This document shows, one piece after another, positions 5,252 through 10,805 of a DNA stretch of 10,805 bases. The stretch's first letter is position 1, and every line of letters starts with the position of its first letter. This stretch comes from Betaproteobacteria bacterium (lineage in GTDB: Bacteria; Pseudomonadota; Gammaproteobacteria; Burkholderiales; SG8-39), in contig JAEKLK010000219.1 of the NCBI GenBank assembly GCA_019509895.1, forward strand, positions 1 to 10,805. Reading direction: 5' to 3'. The notes under the pieces are model-generated. The model saw nothing but the letters and a program-made list of their open reading frames with translations. It was not told the origin of the DNA and ran no database searches. Both the position numbers and the translations under genes were made by a program.

Positions 5252-7020
5252 TCGCGCAGCGTCATCACGGCGATCTTGCGCGCCCGGAAGTAAGGCAGCA
5301 CCACCTTCACCGGCTCGCCCGCTGCCTCGTGCACCGAGATGTAGCGCGGCTCGGCGCCGCGTGTTGGCAGGTCGAACGCCGTCCAGGCGTTGGTCGCCGG
5401 GTCGTAGCGCATCACGCGATCCGCGCCCCAGAGGTTGGTCCACGGCCGATGGCGGCTGTCGACATGCACATGGTAGGGCTGCATGCGCCGCGGTAGCGCC
5501 ACGTAGCTCACCGCATGCGTACGCGTATCGACCCTCGCCAGGCTCGCGCCCCACGAGTTGCCGACCCAGAGCACGTCCGCGTTCTTGTCGGTGCCCATCC
5601 GCCGCGGCCCCTGGGCGTACGGCAGCGGGTTGTTGAAGTCGGGCTGGCTGTAGGTCTTGTAGAACTCGATATCGGCCTTGCGCGCCCGCGCCAGTTCGTC
5701 TTTCAGCGGCGCGAGCTTGATCTCGGAGGCCTTGCCGCTCTCGCCGTCGGCAACCCCGATGATGTCGTGGATCATCACCGCCCAGTAGCCGTTGCCCGCG
5801 CGGTCCGCCGCCGCTCCATAAGTAACGCCGGTGCCGGTCGCCAGCTTGTAGCTCGGGGTCTTGTACTCGGTCCACTGTTCGCTCTTCGGATCGAAGCGCA
5901 GCACGCCGTCCGGCGCCGAGACCCAGATACGGCCTTTGCCGTCGTAATCCACGGTGGTCGCGCCACCGGTGGGTGACATGCCTTCCGGCGGGATGAACAC
6001 ATCGATCTTCTCGGTCTTCGGATCGACGCGTCCGACGCCGCCGCGCCCCGGATTGATGTTGAACCAGAGCATGCCGTCCGGTGTACGCGTCATGCCGTGG
6101 CTTTGCGCCGCGAGGCCGCTCTTCGCCGGGATCATGAAGAGCTTGACCGCACCAGTGCGCGTGTCGACTCTTCCGAGCGAGGTGCGCTTGTTCGGGATGT
6201 TGCAGGTGAACCAGACCTGGCCGGCGTCGTCGAGCCAGGCGTCGTGCACGCCCCAACCGGGGATAAGAGTCGACGGCGTGCCGAGCGACCAGTCGGAACC
6301 GTCGTTCTGCACGAAGTTCGCCGGCAGGCCAGCATCCGGATCGAGCGGCAGGTCGAACTCGCGGATCTCGACGCGCGCCGCCTCGCCGGCAGGACGCGGC
6401 TCCATCACGATTTTCGGCGAACCGTTGGGCCCGCGGGCGCGCGCGAGATAAGCCGCGAGGTCCTTCTGGTGGTGATCGAGGATGCCGGTCGGCTTGCCGC
6501 GCTCCTTCGCCATGTAGCTGCCGTAGACGTTGGCGTTCTTCATGAGCTCGATGATCGCGTTCCACCCCGCCTCGTCGAAGCGATGCTGCAGCGGGTAGCT
6601 CGCCGTATGGCAGCTCGTGCAGCCGTTGCGCACGAGCTGCTTCATGCGCTTGTCGTCGTCGCTCGCCTCGGGCAGCGAATCGAGCGCCAGGTTGCCCGGC
6701 AGCTGCCGGAAGGTCTGTTCCGCGTCGCTGTTGCGCGCCAGCTTGAGATCCAGCCGGCGATCGCCGGACAGATCGAGCGCGGTGCGCGCTGTCTGGTAAC
6801 CCAGCGTCTGCGCCCAGACGCGATAGCTGCCCTCGGGCAGCGGCGAGAACTGGAAGTTGCCCGCCTTGTCGGTAAAGACACTGGTCGTGATCGTGCCCGC
6901 CTTGGCCGACACGGTCACGCCGGCCATCTTCTCGCCCTTCGCAGAAACGACCGTGCCGGTCAGGCGGCTCTCGGCATGCGCAAGCGGAACTGTCAGCAGC
7001 AGTAGCAGCATCAGGCGCAT
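5248..7020 (-). CDS. exported Ig-like / cytochrome c / Vgb-like beta-propeller protein (paralogue B)
   Basis: This 590-residue protein starts with a Sec signal peptide (residues 1-16, ending A-H-A before E17). Residues about 18-95 form a carboxypeptidase-regulatory-like Ig domain (L-T-G-T-V-V-S-A-K-G, then G-N-F-Q-F-S-P-L-P-E-G-S-Y-R-V). A c-type haem site C-T-S-C-H lies at 134-138, within a cytochrome-like stretch to about residue 200. From about 235 to 575 it has repeated W-F-T/W-F-N and G-R-V-D blocks typical of a Vgb (streptogramin lyase)/SMP-30-like beta-propeller. Acting as a lyase is unlikely, and binding or oxidising a substrate and passing electrons through the haem is more plausible, but that is inference. 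The start has GAGGAG six bases upstream. It is the last of three co-directional genes, 12 bases after the small cytochrome. No substrate can be assigned. Confidence 0.88.
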   Translation of the reverse strand: MRLMLLLLLTVPLAHAESRLTGTVVSAKGEKMAGVTVSAKAGTITTSVFTDKAGNFQFSPLPEGSYRVWAQTLGYQTARTALDLSGDRRLDLKLARNSDAEQTFRQLPGNLALDSLPEASDDDKRMKQLVRNGCTSCHTASYPLQHRFDEAGWNAIIELMKNANVYGSYMAKERGKPTGILDHHQKDLAAYLARARGPNGSPKIVMEPRPAGEAARVEIREFDLPLDPDAGLPANFVQNDGSDWSLGTPSTLIPGWGVHDAWLDDAGQVWFTCNIPNKRTSLGRVDTRTGAVKLFMIPAKSGLAAQSHGMTRTPDGMLWFNINPGRGGVGRVDPKTEKIDVFIPPEGMSPTGGATTVDYDGKGRIWVSAPDGVLRFDPKSEQWTEYKTPSYKLATGTGVTYGAAADRAGNGYWAVMIHDIIGVADGESGKASEIKLAPLKDELARARKADIEFYKTYSQPDFNNPLPYAQGPRRMGTDKNADVLWVGNSWGASLARVDTRTHAVSYVALPRRMQPYHVHVDSRHRPWTNLWGADRVMRYDPATNAWTAFDLPTRGAEPRYISVHEAAGEPVKVVLPYFRARKIAVMTLRD

Positions 7021-7032
7021 GGGCGCTCCTCG

Positions 7033-7347
7033 CTAGTCGGGGCTGGGAATGGTTTTGAGGTAGGCGACGATCGCGTCGATCTCCGCCGGCTTGAAGTGGT
7101 AGCGAAAGCCCGGCATCTTCGCCGTGCCGTTCGAGATAAAGACGCGCATCGCGTCGTCGTTGCCGCCGGCCGAAGTGCGCGAGAGCGTCGGGCCGTATTG
7201 CACGCTGGTGGGCTGCGGCTTGGCGTGGCAGACGCGGCACGACTGGTTGAAGAGCCGCATGCCGAGCAGCTGGCGGTCGTTAAGGTGTTCCTGCGCCGGC
7301 GCGCTTAGCGGCAGCGCGGCGACGACAATTGCGATCAGGCGGATCAT
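7033..7347 (-). CDS. small periplasmic monohaem cytochrome c
   Basis: This 104-residue protein has a signal peptide (about residues 1-18, ending A-P-A before Q19). Its haem-binding C-R-V-C-H lies at 37-41, and K-M-P-G-F at 77-81 supplies the likely distal Met78 ligand. The end I-D-A-I-V-A-Y-L-K-T-I is the usual C-terminal helix of class I cytochromes c. The mature form would be about 85 residues, a compact diffusible electron carrier. Its ATG lies within the ATGA overlap with the stop of the upstream propeller gene, and the next propeller gene starts 12 bases on. The three are surely one operon. It probably carries electrons from one or both large proteins to the respiratory chain. A longer frame upstream of the ATG exists but is the shadow of the preceding gene. 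Confidence 0.93.
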   Translation of the reverse strand: MIRLIAIVVAALPLSAPAQEHLNDRQLLGMRLFNQSCRVCHAKPQPTSVQYGPTLSRTSAGGNDDAMRVFISNGTAKMPGFRYHFKPAEIDAIVAYLKTIPSPD

Positions 7348-8957
7348 TCCAGCGGCTCCACTTTGACGAGGGTCGCGTGATGGTTGTTGCCCACCCAGAA
7401 GGTGGGCGGCGTGGTGCGGTTGTCGACGAACACGCGCCGCACGTTGGTCGGGCTCGGCAGCGGATACTCGGCGTATTCGCCGGTCTCGAGATCGAGCCGC
7501 AGCACGCGGTCGCTGTTCATGCCGGCGGTCCACACTTTGCCGGTCTTGTCGCGCACCACGTCGTAAGGCGCGAAGTACTGCACCGGCAGGGGCCATTCGG
7601 AGAATTTCTCAGCCCGGGTATCGAACATGCCGATTCGCTCGGCGCGCCATTCGGCGAACCAGAGCCGGTCCTCCTCGTCCATGCGGCCGCGGCGCGGCCG
7701 CGAGCGCGGCGTAGGCGTCGCATACAGCGCGAGCTTGCCACTCTTCGCGTCGATGCGGCCGACATTTTCGCCCCCGAAGTCCATGAAGAAGATGTTGTTC
7801 TTCGAGTCGGCGTAGATGCCATACACGGAATGCGGACCCTTCATGCCCTCGTAGGGCTTCCACGTCTGCCATTTGCCGCTCTTCATGTCGAGCCGGTGCA
7901 GGCCGGGAATACCGGCGTCGTTGATCCAGAGCTTGCCGTCCAGCGTCCAGCGCTGCGGGCCGACCATCGACTGCTGCGTGTGCTCGTTCTGCAGTTGCTT
8001 GGGCAGCGGATACGCCTGAAATTTTTGCGTGCGCTTGTCGAACTTGACCGCGCCCGACTGGAACATGTGCGAGAGCCAGAGATTGCCCTGCGGATCGACC
8101 TCGAGGTCGAGCGTGCCTTTCGGATAATCGGGGCGCTGCAGCGGGATCGGAAACTCCTGGTACGCGAGCGTGCGCGGATCAAAGCGCCCCAGGAACTGCT
8201 CGTCGAACTGCGAGAACCAGACGATGCCCTGCTCGTCGACGATCACGTCGTGCGGCATGAGCGGTTTGCGCGGCAGCTCGTATTCGGTGATGACCACGCG
8301 CGTGCCGGCGCCTTGCACCCGCGGCAGCGCCTGCACCGTATAGGGCTTGGCCTCCGGTCCACGGTTGAGCGTCGCGAGAAAGGCGGCCTGCTTGTCCGCG
8401 TCCGGGCCGAAGTCGCGCATCGGATCGCGCGCGATCAGGCGCACCTGCGGCCGCTCGGCGTGGCTGTTGTTGGTGTAGCCGGCCATGCGCTTCATCACGG
8501 CGACGAATCCCGCGGTGTCGTGCGTCGACTTGGCAACGCGCTCGAGCGTGTGGCAGCCGACGCAGCCGTAGAGGAACTTCTTCTGCTCGCTGCTGCCGGG
8601 GAAGCTCGCCAGCCATTCGGCGTTGGTGAGCTGCACACTGAGATCGGCGGCCTTGCGCAGTTTGAGCTCCACCTCCGCGGCACCGGCGTCGGCCAGCTCC
8701 ATGCTCACCAGCCCGTCGAGCTCGTAGCCCGTCGCGCGAATGCGCATCCCGTAGCGGCCCGGCTCGAGCCGCCCGGCCGGAAAGGCGTATTCGCCGGCGG
8801 CATTGCTCACCACGCTAACGCTCACCGGCGAGCCTTCCTTGCGCGCACTCACCACCACGCCTTCGAGCGCGCCGTCGGGCGAGACAATGCGCCCGTTCAA
8901 CTGCGCCAGCGCGCAACCGGCGTTGAGCAGGACGATGGCGAGCACCGGGCGCAGCAT
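7344..8957 (-). CDS. exported Ig-like / cytochrome c / Vgb-like beta-propeller protein (paralogue A)
   Basis: This 537-residue protein is the first gene of the operon, with GAGAGGAGG just before its ATG at 8955-8957. It has an N-terminal export signal (residues 1-18, A-L-A before Q19). The sequence L-N-A-G-C at 11-15 looks a little like a lipobox, but Asn at -3 is unfavourable. An Ig/carboxypeptidase-regulatory-like domain (about 20-100; G-R-I-V-S-P-D-G, A-G-E-Y-A-F) is followed by haem motif C-V-G-C-H at 132-136. A propeller (about 225-530) then carries W-F-S-Q-F-D, L-W-L-S-H, W-I-N-D-A-G and L-W-F-A-E-W blades of the Vgb/SMP-30 kind. The layout copies that of the third gene, so the two are paralogues. 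They have diverged strongly outside the motifs, so they may differ in substrate. The stop overlaps the next ATG. Confidence 0.88.
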   Translation of the reverse strand: MLRPVLAIVLLNAGCALAQLNGRIVSPDGALEGVVVSARKEGSPVSVSVVSNAAGEYAFPAGRLEPGRYGMRIRATGYELDGLVSMELADAGAAEVELKLRKAADLSVQLTNAEWLASFPGSSEQKKFLYGCVGCHTLERVAKSTHDTAGFVAVMKRMAGYTNNSHAERPQVRLIARDPMRDFGPDADKQAAFLATLNRGPEAKPYTVQALPRVQGAGTRVVITEYELPRKPLMPHDVIVDEQGIVWFSQFDEQFLGRFDPRTLAYQEFPIPLQRPDYPKGTLDLEVDPQGNLWLSHMFQSGAVKFDKRTQKFQAYPLPKQLQNEHTQQSMVGPQRWTLDGKLWINDAGIPGLHRLDMKSGKWQTWKPYEGMKGPHSVYGIYADSKNNIFFMDFGGENVGRIDAKSGKLALYATPTPRSRPRRGRMDEEDRLWFAEWRAERIGMFDTRAEKFSEWPLPVQYFAPYDVVRDKTGKVWTAGMNSDRVLRLDLETGEYAEYPLPSPTNVRRVFVDNRTTPPTFWVGNNHHATLVKVEPLE

Positions 8958-8985
8958 GAGCCTCCTCTCCGTGGCGACGCGATCC

Positions 8986-8991
8986 TATACT
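8986..8991 (+). promoter_or_regulatory. -10 element placed for a leaderless CinA-family transcript
   Basis: TATACT (5 of 6 to TATAAT) ends six bases before the ATG at 8998. Transcription normally starts about seven bases after the -10, which is at the ATG itself. No ribosome site precedes this ATG and no convincing -35 is seen at 16-18 bases. The divergent gap to the propeller operon is only 40 bases. Confidence 0.45.
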
Positions 8992-8997
8992 GAAACG

Positions 8998-9486
8998 ATG
9001 AATCCCTTATCGACCCTGGCCGCCGCGCCGGCCACGCTACTGACCGCCCGGCGTCAGACGCTCGCCGTCGCCGAGTCCGCCGCCGGCGGGCTGATCAGCG
9101 CGGCGCTCCTTGCCGTCCCCGGCGCCTCGGCCTACTTCGCCGGCGGCGGCGTCATCTACACCGGCGCGGCGCGCGAGCACCTGCTGGGCATCGGCAAAGG
9201 CGAGATGCAAGGGCTGCGCGCCGCGACGCAGGCCTATGCGCAGCTCGTCGCGCGCCGGGTGCGCGAGCGGCTAGGCACTACGTGGGGACTGAGCGAGACC
9301 GGCGCCGCCGGGCCGAGCGGCAACCGCTACGGCGATGCGGCGGGGCATGCGTGCATCGCGGTGAGCGGACCGGTCGAGCTCGTCGCGACGCTCGAGACCG
9401 GGAGCGCGGATCGCGAAGCCAACATGCGGGCCTTTGCCGAGCGTGCGCTGCAGCTTCTCAACGAAGCGCTGCAAAAAACTCCGTAA
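8998..9486 (+). CDS. divergent CinA/PncC-family protein (nicotinamide-nucleotide amidase-like)
   Basis: This 162-residue protein is the stand-alone C-terminal domain of CinA. A-E-S-A-A-G-G-L (25-32) stands for the usual A-E-S-C-T-G-G, keeping the nucleophilic Ser27. G-A-S-A-Y-F-A-G-G-G-V-I-Y-T (42-55) and T-G-A-A-G-P-S-G-N (101-109) match G-S-S-x-W-F-x-x-G-x-V-x-Y-S and T-G-I-A-G-P-x-G. Typical members hydrolyse nicotinamide mononucleotide to nicotinate mononucleotide and ammonia in pyridine-nucleotide salvage. Here the common Cys-Thr after Ser, the Lys in the Y-S-N-x-A-K block (Arg59 instead) and the K-P-V-G block (Y-G-D-A-A-G-H instead) have changed. This looks like a coherent divergent subfamily, and activity is uncertain. 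The 3' end overlaps the epoxide hydrolase remnant by 29 bases. No ribosome site is present and a leaderless start is likely. Confidence 0.85.
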   Translation: MNPLSTLAAAPATLLTARRQTLAVAESAAGGLISAALLAVPGASAYFAGGGVIYTGAAREHLLGIGKGEMQGLRAATQAYAQLVARRVRERLGTTWGLSETGAAGPSGNRYGDAAGHACIAVSGPVELVATLETGSADREANMRAFAERALQLLNEALQKTP

Positions 9487-10412
9487 CCTCGCGCGCGAGC
9501 GCCTGCGGCTCTTCCAGCGCGGCGAAGTGGCCGCCGCGCGGCATCACCGTCCAGCGGCGGATGTCGGTGTAGGCGTGCGCCGCGAGCGAGCGCGGCGGGT
9601 GCAGGATCTCCTTCGGGAATTCGGCGTAGCCGACCGGCACGCGCACCGTGTCGAACGGCCACGGCCGGTGCAGCCGGGCGTGGTAGGGCCAGAAGGACGA
9701 GCCGATCGCACCGGTGAACCAGTAGAGCGAGATGTTGGCAAGCATGTCGTCGCGGGAGATGCGGCCATCGCTCCAGGTGCGGAACTTCTCCGCGATCCAG
9801 GCCGCGAGGCCGGCCGGCGAATCGGTGAGCGCGTAGGCAAGCGTCTGCGGCTTGGTGCCCTGGATCCACTGGTAGCCGGTCTCTTCCTTCAGCCAGTTCG
9901 CGAGGTGCTCGAGATACGCGGCTTCCTCCGGCGTAGCGGCGGCGATCTTCGGGTCGCGGCGAACCGCCAGCAGGTTTATGTGCAGGCCGATCACGCGCTC
10001 CGGGTATTGCGAGGCGAGTCGCGAGCCGATGAACGCGCCCCAGTCGCCGCCCTGAACGGCGTAGCGCTCGTAGCCGAGCTCGCTCATTAGATCGGCGAAG
10101 CACTCGGCCGCGGCCCGCCTCGTGAATGAAATGCAGCTCGATGCCGCGCAGGCGTGTCGTGAATTGACGAAAGCCGTTTATGCGCGCTTCCTGCGCGCGC
10201 CAGTCGAAGCCATCGCGCCAGTACGTTACAAGCTCGCGCAGGTAGTCGCCGCTCGTGCCGGTCGACCACACGGGCAGCGGCGGCTCGTCCGGAAAGCGCG
10301 TGCGCGCCAACCGCTCGCGCAGATCGGCAAGTGCGGTCTCCGGCACCTCAAGCGTGAATGGACGGATGCGCAATTCTGCCGGCAAACCAGGTCGCCGAGG
10401 TTGATCTGTCAT
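9458..10412 (-). pseudogene. epoxide hydrolase (EHN/alpha-beta hydrolase) with internal frame-shifting deletion
   Basis: Two frames on the minus strand carry the two ends of one protein. The first (ATG 10410-10412, about 102 residues) is the epoxide hydrolase N-terminal domain: I-R-P-F-T-L-E-V-P, then L-R-E-R-L-A-R-T-R-F-P-D, Y-W-R-D-G-F-D-W-R, I-E-L-H-F-I-H-E. After about 10107 the homologous frame is a different one: C-F-A-D-L-M-S-E-L-G-Y-E-R-Y, G-G-D-W-G (nucleophile Asp), Y-W-F-T-G-A-I-G-S-S-F, and G-G-H-F-A-A-L-E (catalytic His). Between these, intact relatives carry about 60-75 residues with the H-G-W-P-G oxyanion-hole motif and a P-S-L-P-G-x-G-F block. Both are absent. The join lies at the palindrome GGCCGCGGCC (10106-10115). 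Decay otherwise looks slight, so the loss may be recent or an assembly error. The tail overlaps the CinA-family gene. Confidence 0.88.
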
Positions 10413-10438
10413 GCGCGCAGCGCGAGCATCTTTCCCCG

Positions 10439-10627
10439 ATGAAGCCCGCGCAGCAATTCATCTGCAAGAAGTGCAAGGCACTGGCGAACGTGCAAACGTA
10501 CGAGCAGACGCTGGACGGCGTCATCTACTGCCGTTGCGAGTACTGCGGGGCGAAAAACCAGGTGGTCTGGATCGATCTCAGCGCCAGCCAGCCCGGACTG
10601 CTGCCGGTAAAGCGCTTGCTGCGCTAG
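10439..10627 (+). CDS. small zinc-ribbon protein
   Basis: This 62-residue protein has two cysteine knuckles, C-K-K-C (about residues 9-12) and C-R-C-E-Y-C (31-36), about 20 residues apart. This is the usual spacing for a zinc ribbon that binds one structural zinc. The end is a short hydrophobic and basic tail (L-L-P-V-K-R-L-L-R). No partner or function can be named. The ATG has no good ribosome site, and an in-frame ATG at 10358 would add 27 residues but overlaps the epoxide hydrolase remnant. It is divergent from that remnant, and its stop directly abuts the stop of the partial gene on the other strand. Confidence 0.65.
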   Translation: MKPAQQFICKKCKALANVQTYEQTLDGVIYCRCEYCGAKNQVVWIDLSASQPGLLPVKRLLR

Positions 10628-10805
10628 TCAGCTGCGGCCGAGCTCGCTCGCCGAGCCCGGATCGCGCAGCTCTTCAAGGCGTATTTTCAGATCCTTCGCG
10701 TCGAGGAAGACGTGCAGCGCGCGGGTGCGTGCGACGCAGGGCGGAAGCTCGCTGAAGAGAAGCCACGCGTTGTCCTCGACCTGCTTCAGCTTCTGGAGAA
10801 GCTCG
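10628..10805 (-). CDS. C-terminal end of an unrecognised protein (5' end outside window)
   Basis: The last 58 codons of a minus-strand gene run from the window edge to a TGA at 10628-10630. The peptide has E-L-L-Q-K-L-K-Q-V-E-D-N-A-W-L-L-F-S-E-L near its visible start, then H-V-F-L-D-A-K-D-L-K-I-R-L-E-E-L-R-D and a short Ser-rich end. The sequence is charged, largely helical in character and without a motif I can name. Codon use matches the neighbours, which supports a real gene. Convergent with the zinc-ribbon gene with no bases between their stops. Confidence 0.5.
   Translation of the reverse strand, partial: ELLQKLKQVEDNAWLLFSELPPCVARTRALHVFLDAKDLKIRLEELRDPGSASELGRS

Noticed and set aside
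4712..7240. 842-residue minus-strand open frame
   Set aside because: It is an Arg/Ala-rich frame shifted from the propeller and cytochrome genes with no recognisable motif. High GC keeps such frames open.
7329..8993. 554-residue plus-strand open frame
   Set aside because: It is the antisense shadow of the propeller-cytochrome gene, which has clear haem and blade motifs. The plus-strand product is Arg/His/Val-rich with no domain.
10106..10115. GGCCGCGGCC palindrome as an operator
   Set aside because: It lies inside the broken epoxide hydrolase and not in a promoter. Self-complementary GC runs are common at this base composition.

Overview
This is a GC-rich, tightly packed bacterial window. 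Genes sit back to back with 4-base ATGA overlaps, GGAGG-type ribosome sites, and C/G-ending codons. This style, the cytochrome-rich periplasmic operon and the divergent CinA-type protein fit a Proteobacterium, most likely a Betaproteobacterium (Burkholderiales-like). That placement is inferred from general character, not from a marker gene. No RNA genes, insertion sequences, phage genes or CRISPR arrays were seen.

Region 1 (1-2375) holds a partial NMT1/THI5-like substrate-binding-fold protein on the minus strand that lacks a signal peptide. Divergent from it is a 58-residue GTG-started membrane protein. A textbook bidirectional terminator separates that gene from a convergent, secreted, Ser/Gly-rich, internally repetitive protein.

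Region 2 (2463-4312) is a translationally coupled four-gene operon. It encodes a nitrile hydratase-superfamily enzyme whose beta subunit is split into two genes: the N-terminal half, then the SH3-like C-terminal half. The alpha subunit follows, with the cobalt-type CTLCSC metal-claw motif, and then an NAD(P)-binding SDR/NmrA-like oxidoreductase. The order matches thiocyanate hydrolase (scnB-scnA-scnC), so the substrate may be a nitrile, thiocyanate or something else. No metallochaperone gene follows.

Region 3 (4320-5251) has a VOC (glyoxalase-fold) protein and, divergently, a YflT-like stress-type protein with C-terminal Y-x-G-x-(E/D)-RR repeats.

Region 4 (8957 down to 5248) is a minus-strand operon of three exported proteins. 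Two are large paralogues with the same architecture: signal peptide, carboxypeptidase-regulatory-like Ig domain, c-type haem motif, then a Vgb/SMP-30-like beta-propeller. A small monohaem cytochrome c lies between them. It looks like a periplasmic electron-transfer or oxidation system with no assigned substrate, and is the best candidate here for an undescribed system.

Region 5 (8998-10805) has a divergent CinA/PncC-family protein that is probably translated from a leaderless transcript. It is followed by an epoxide hydrolase pseudogene with an internal frame-shifting deletion that removed the oxyanion-hole segment, a 62-residue zinc-ribbon protein, and the C-terminal end of an unrecognised minus-strand gene.
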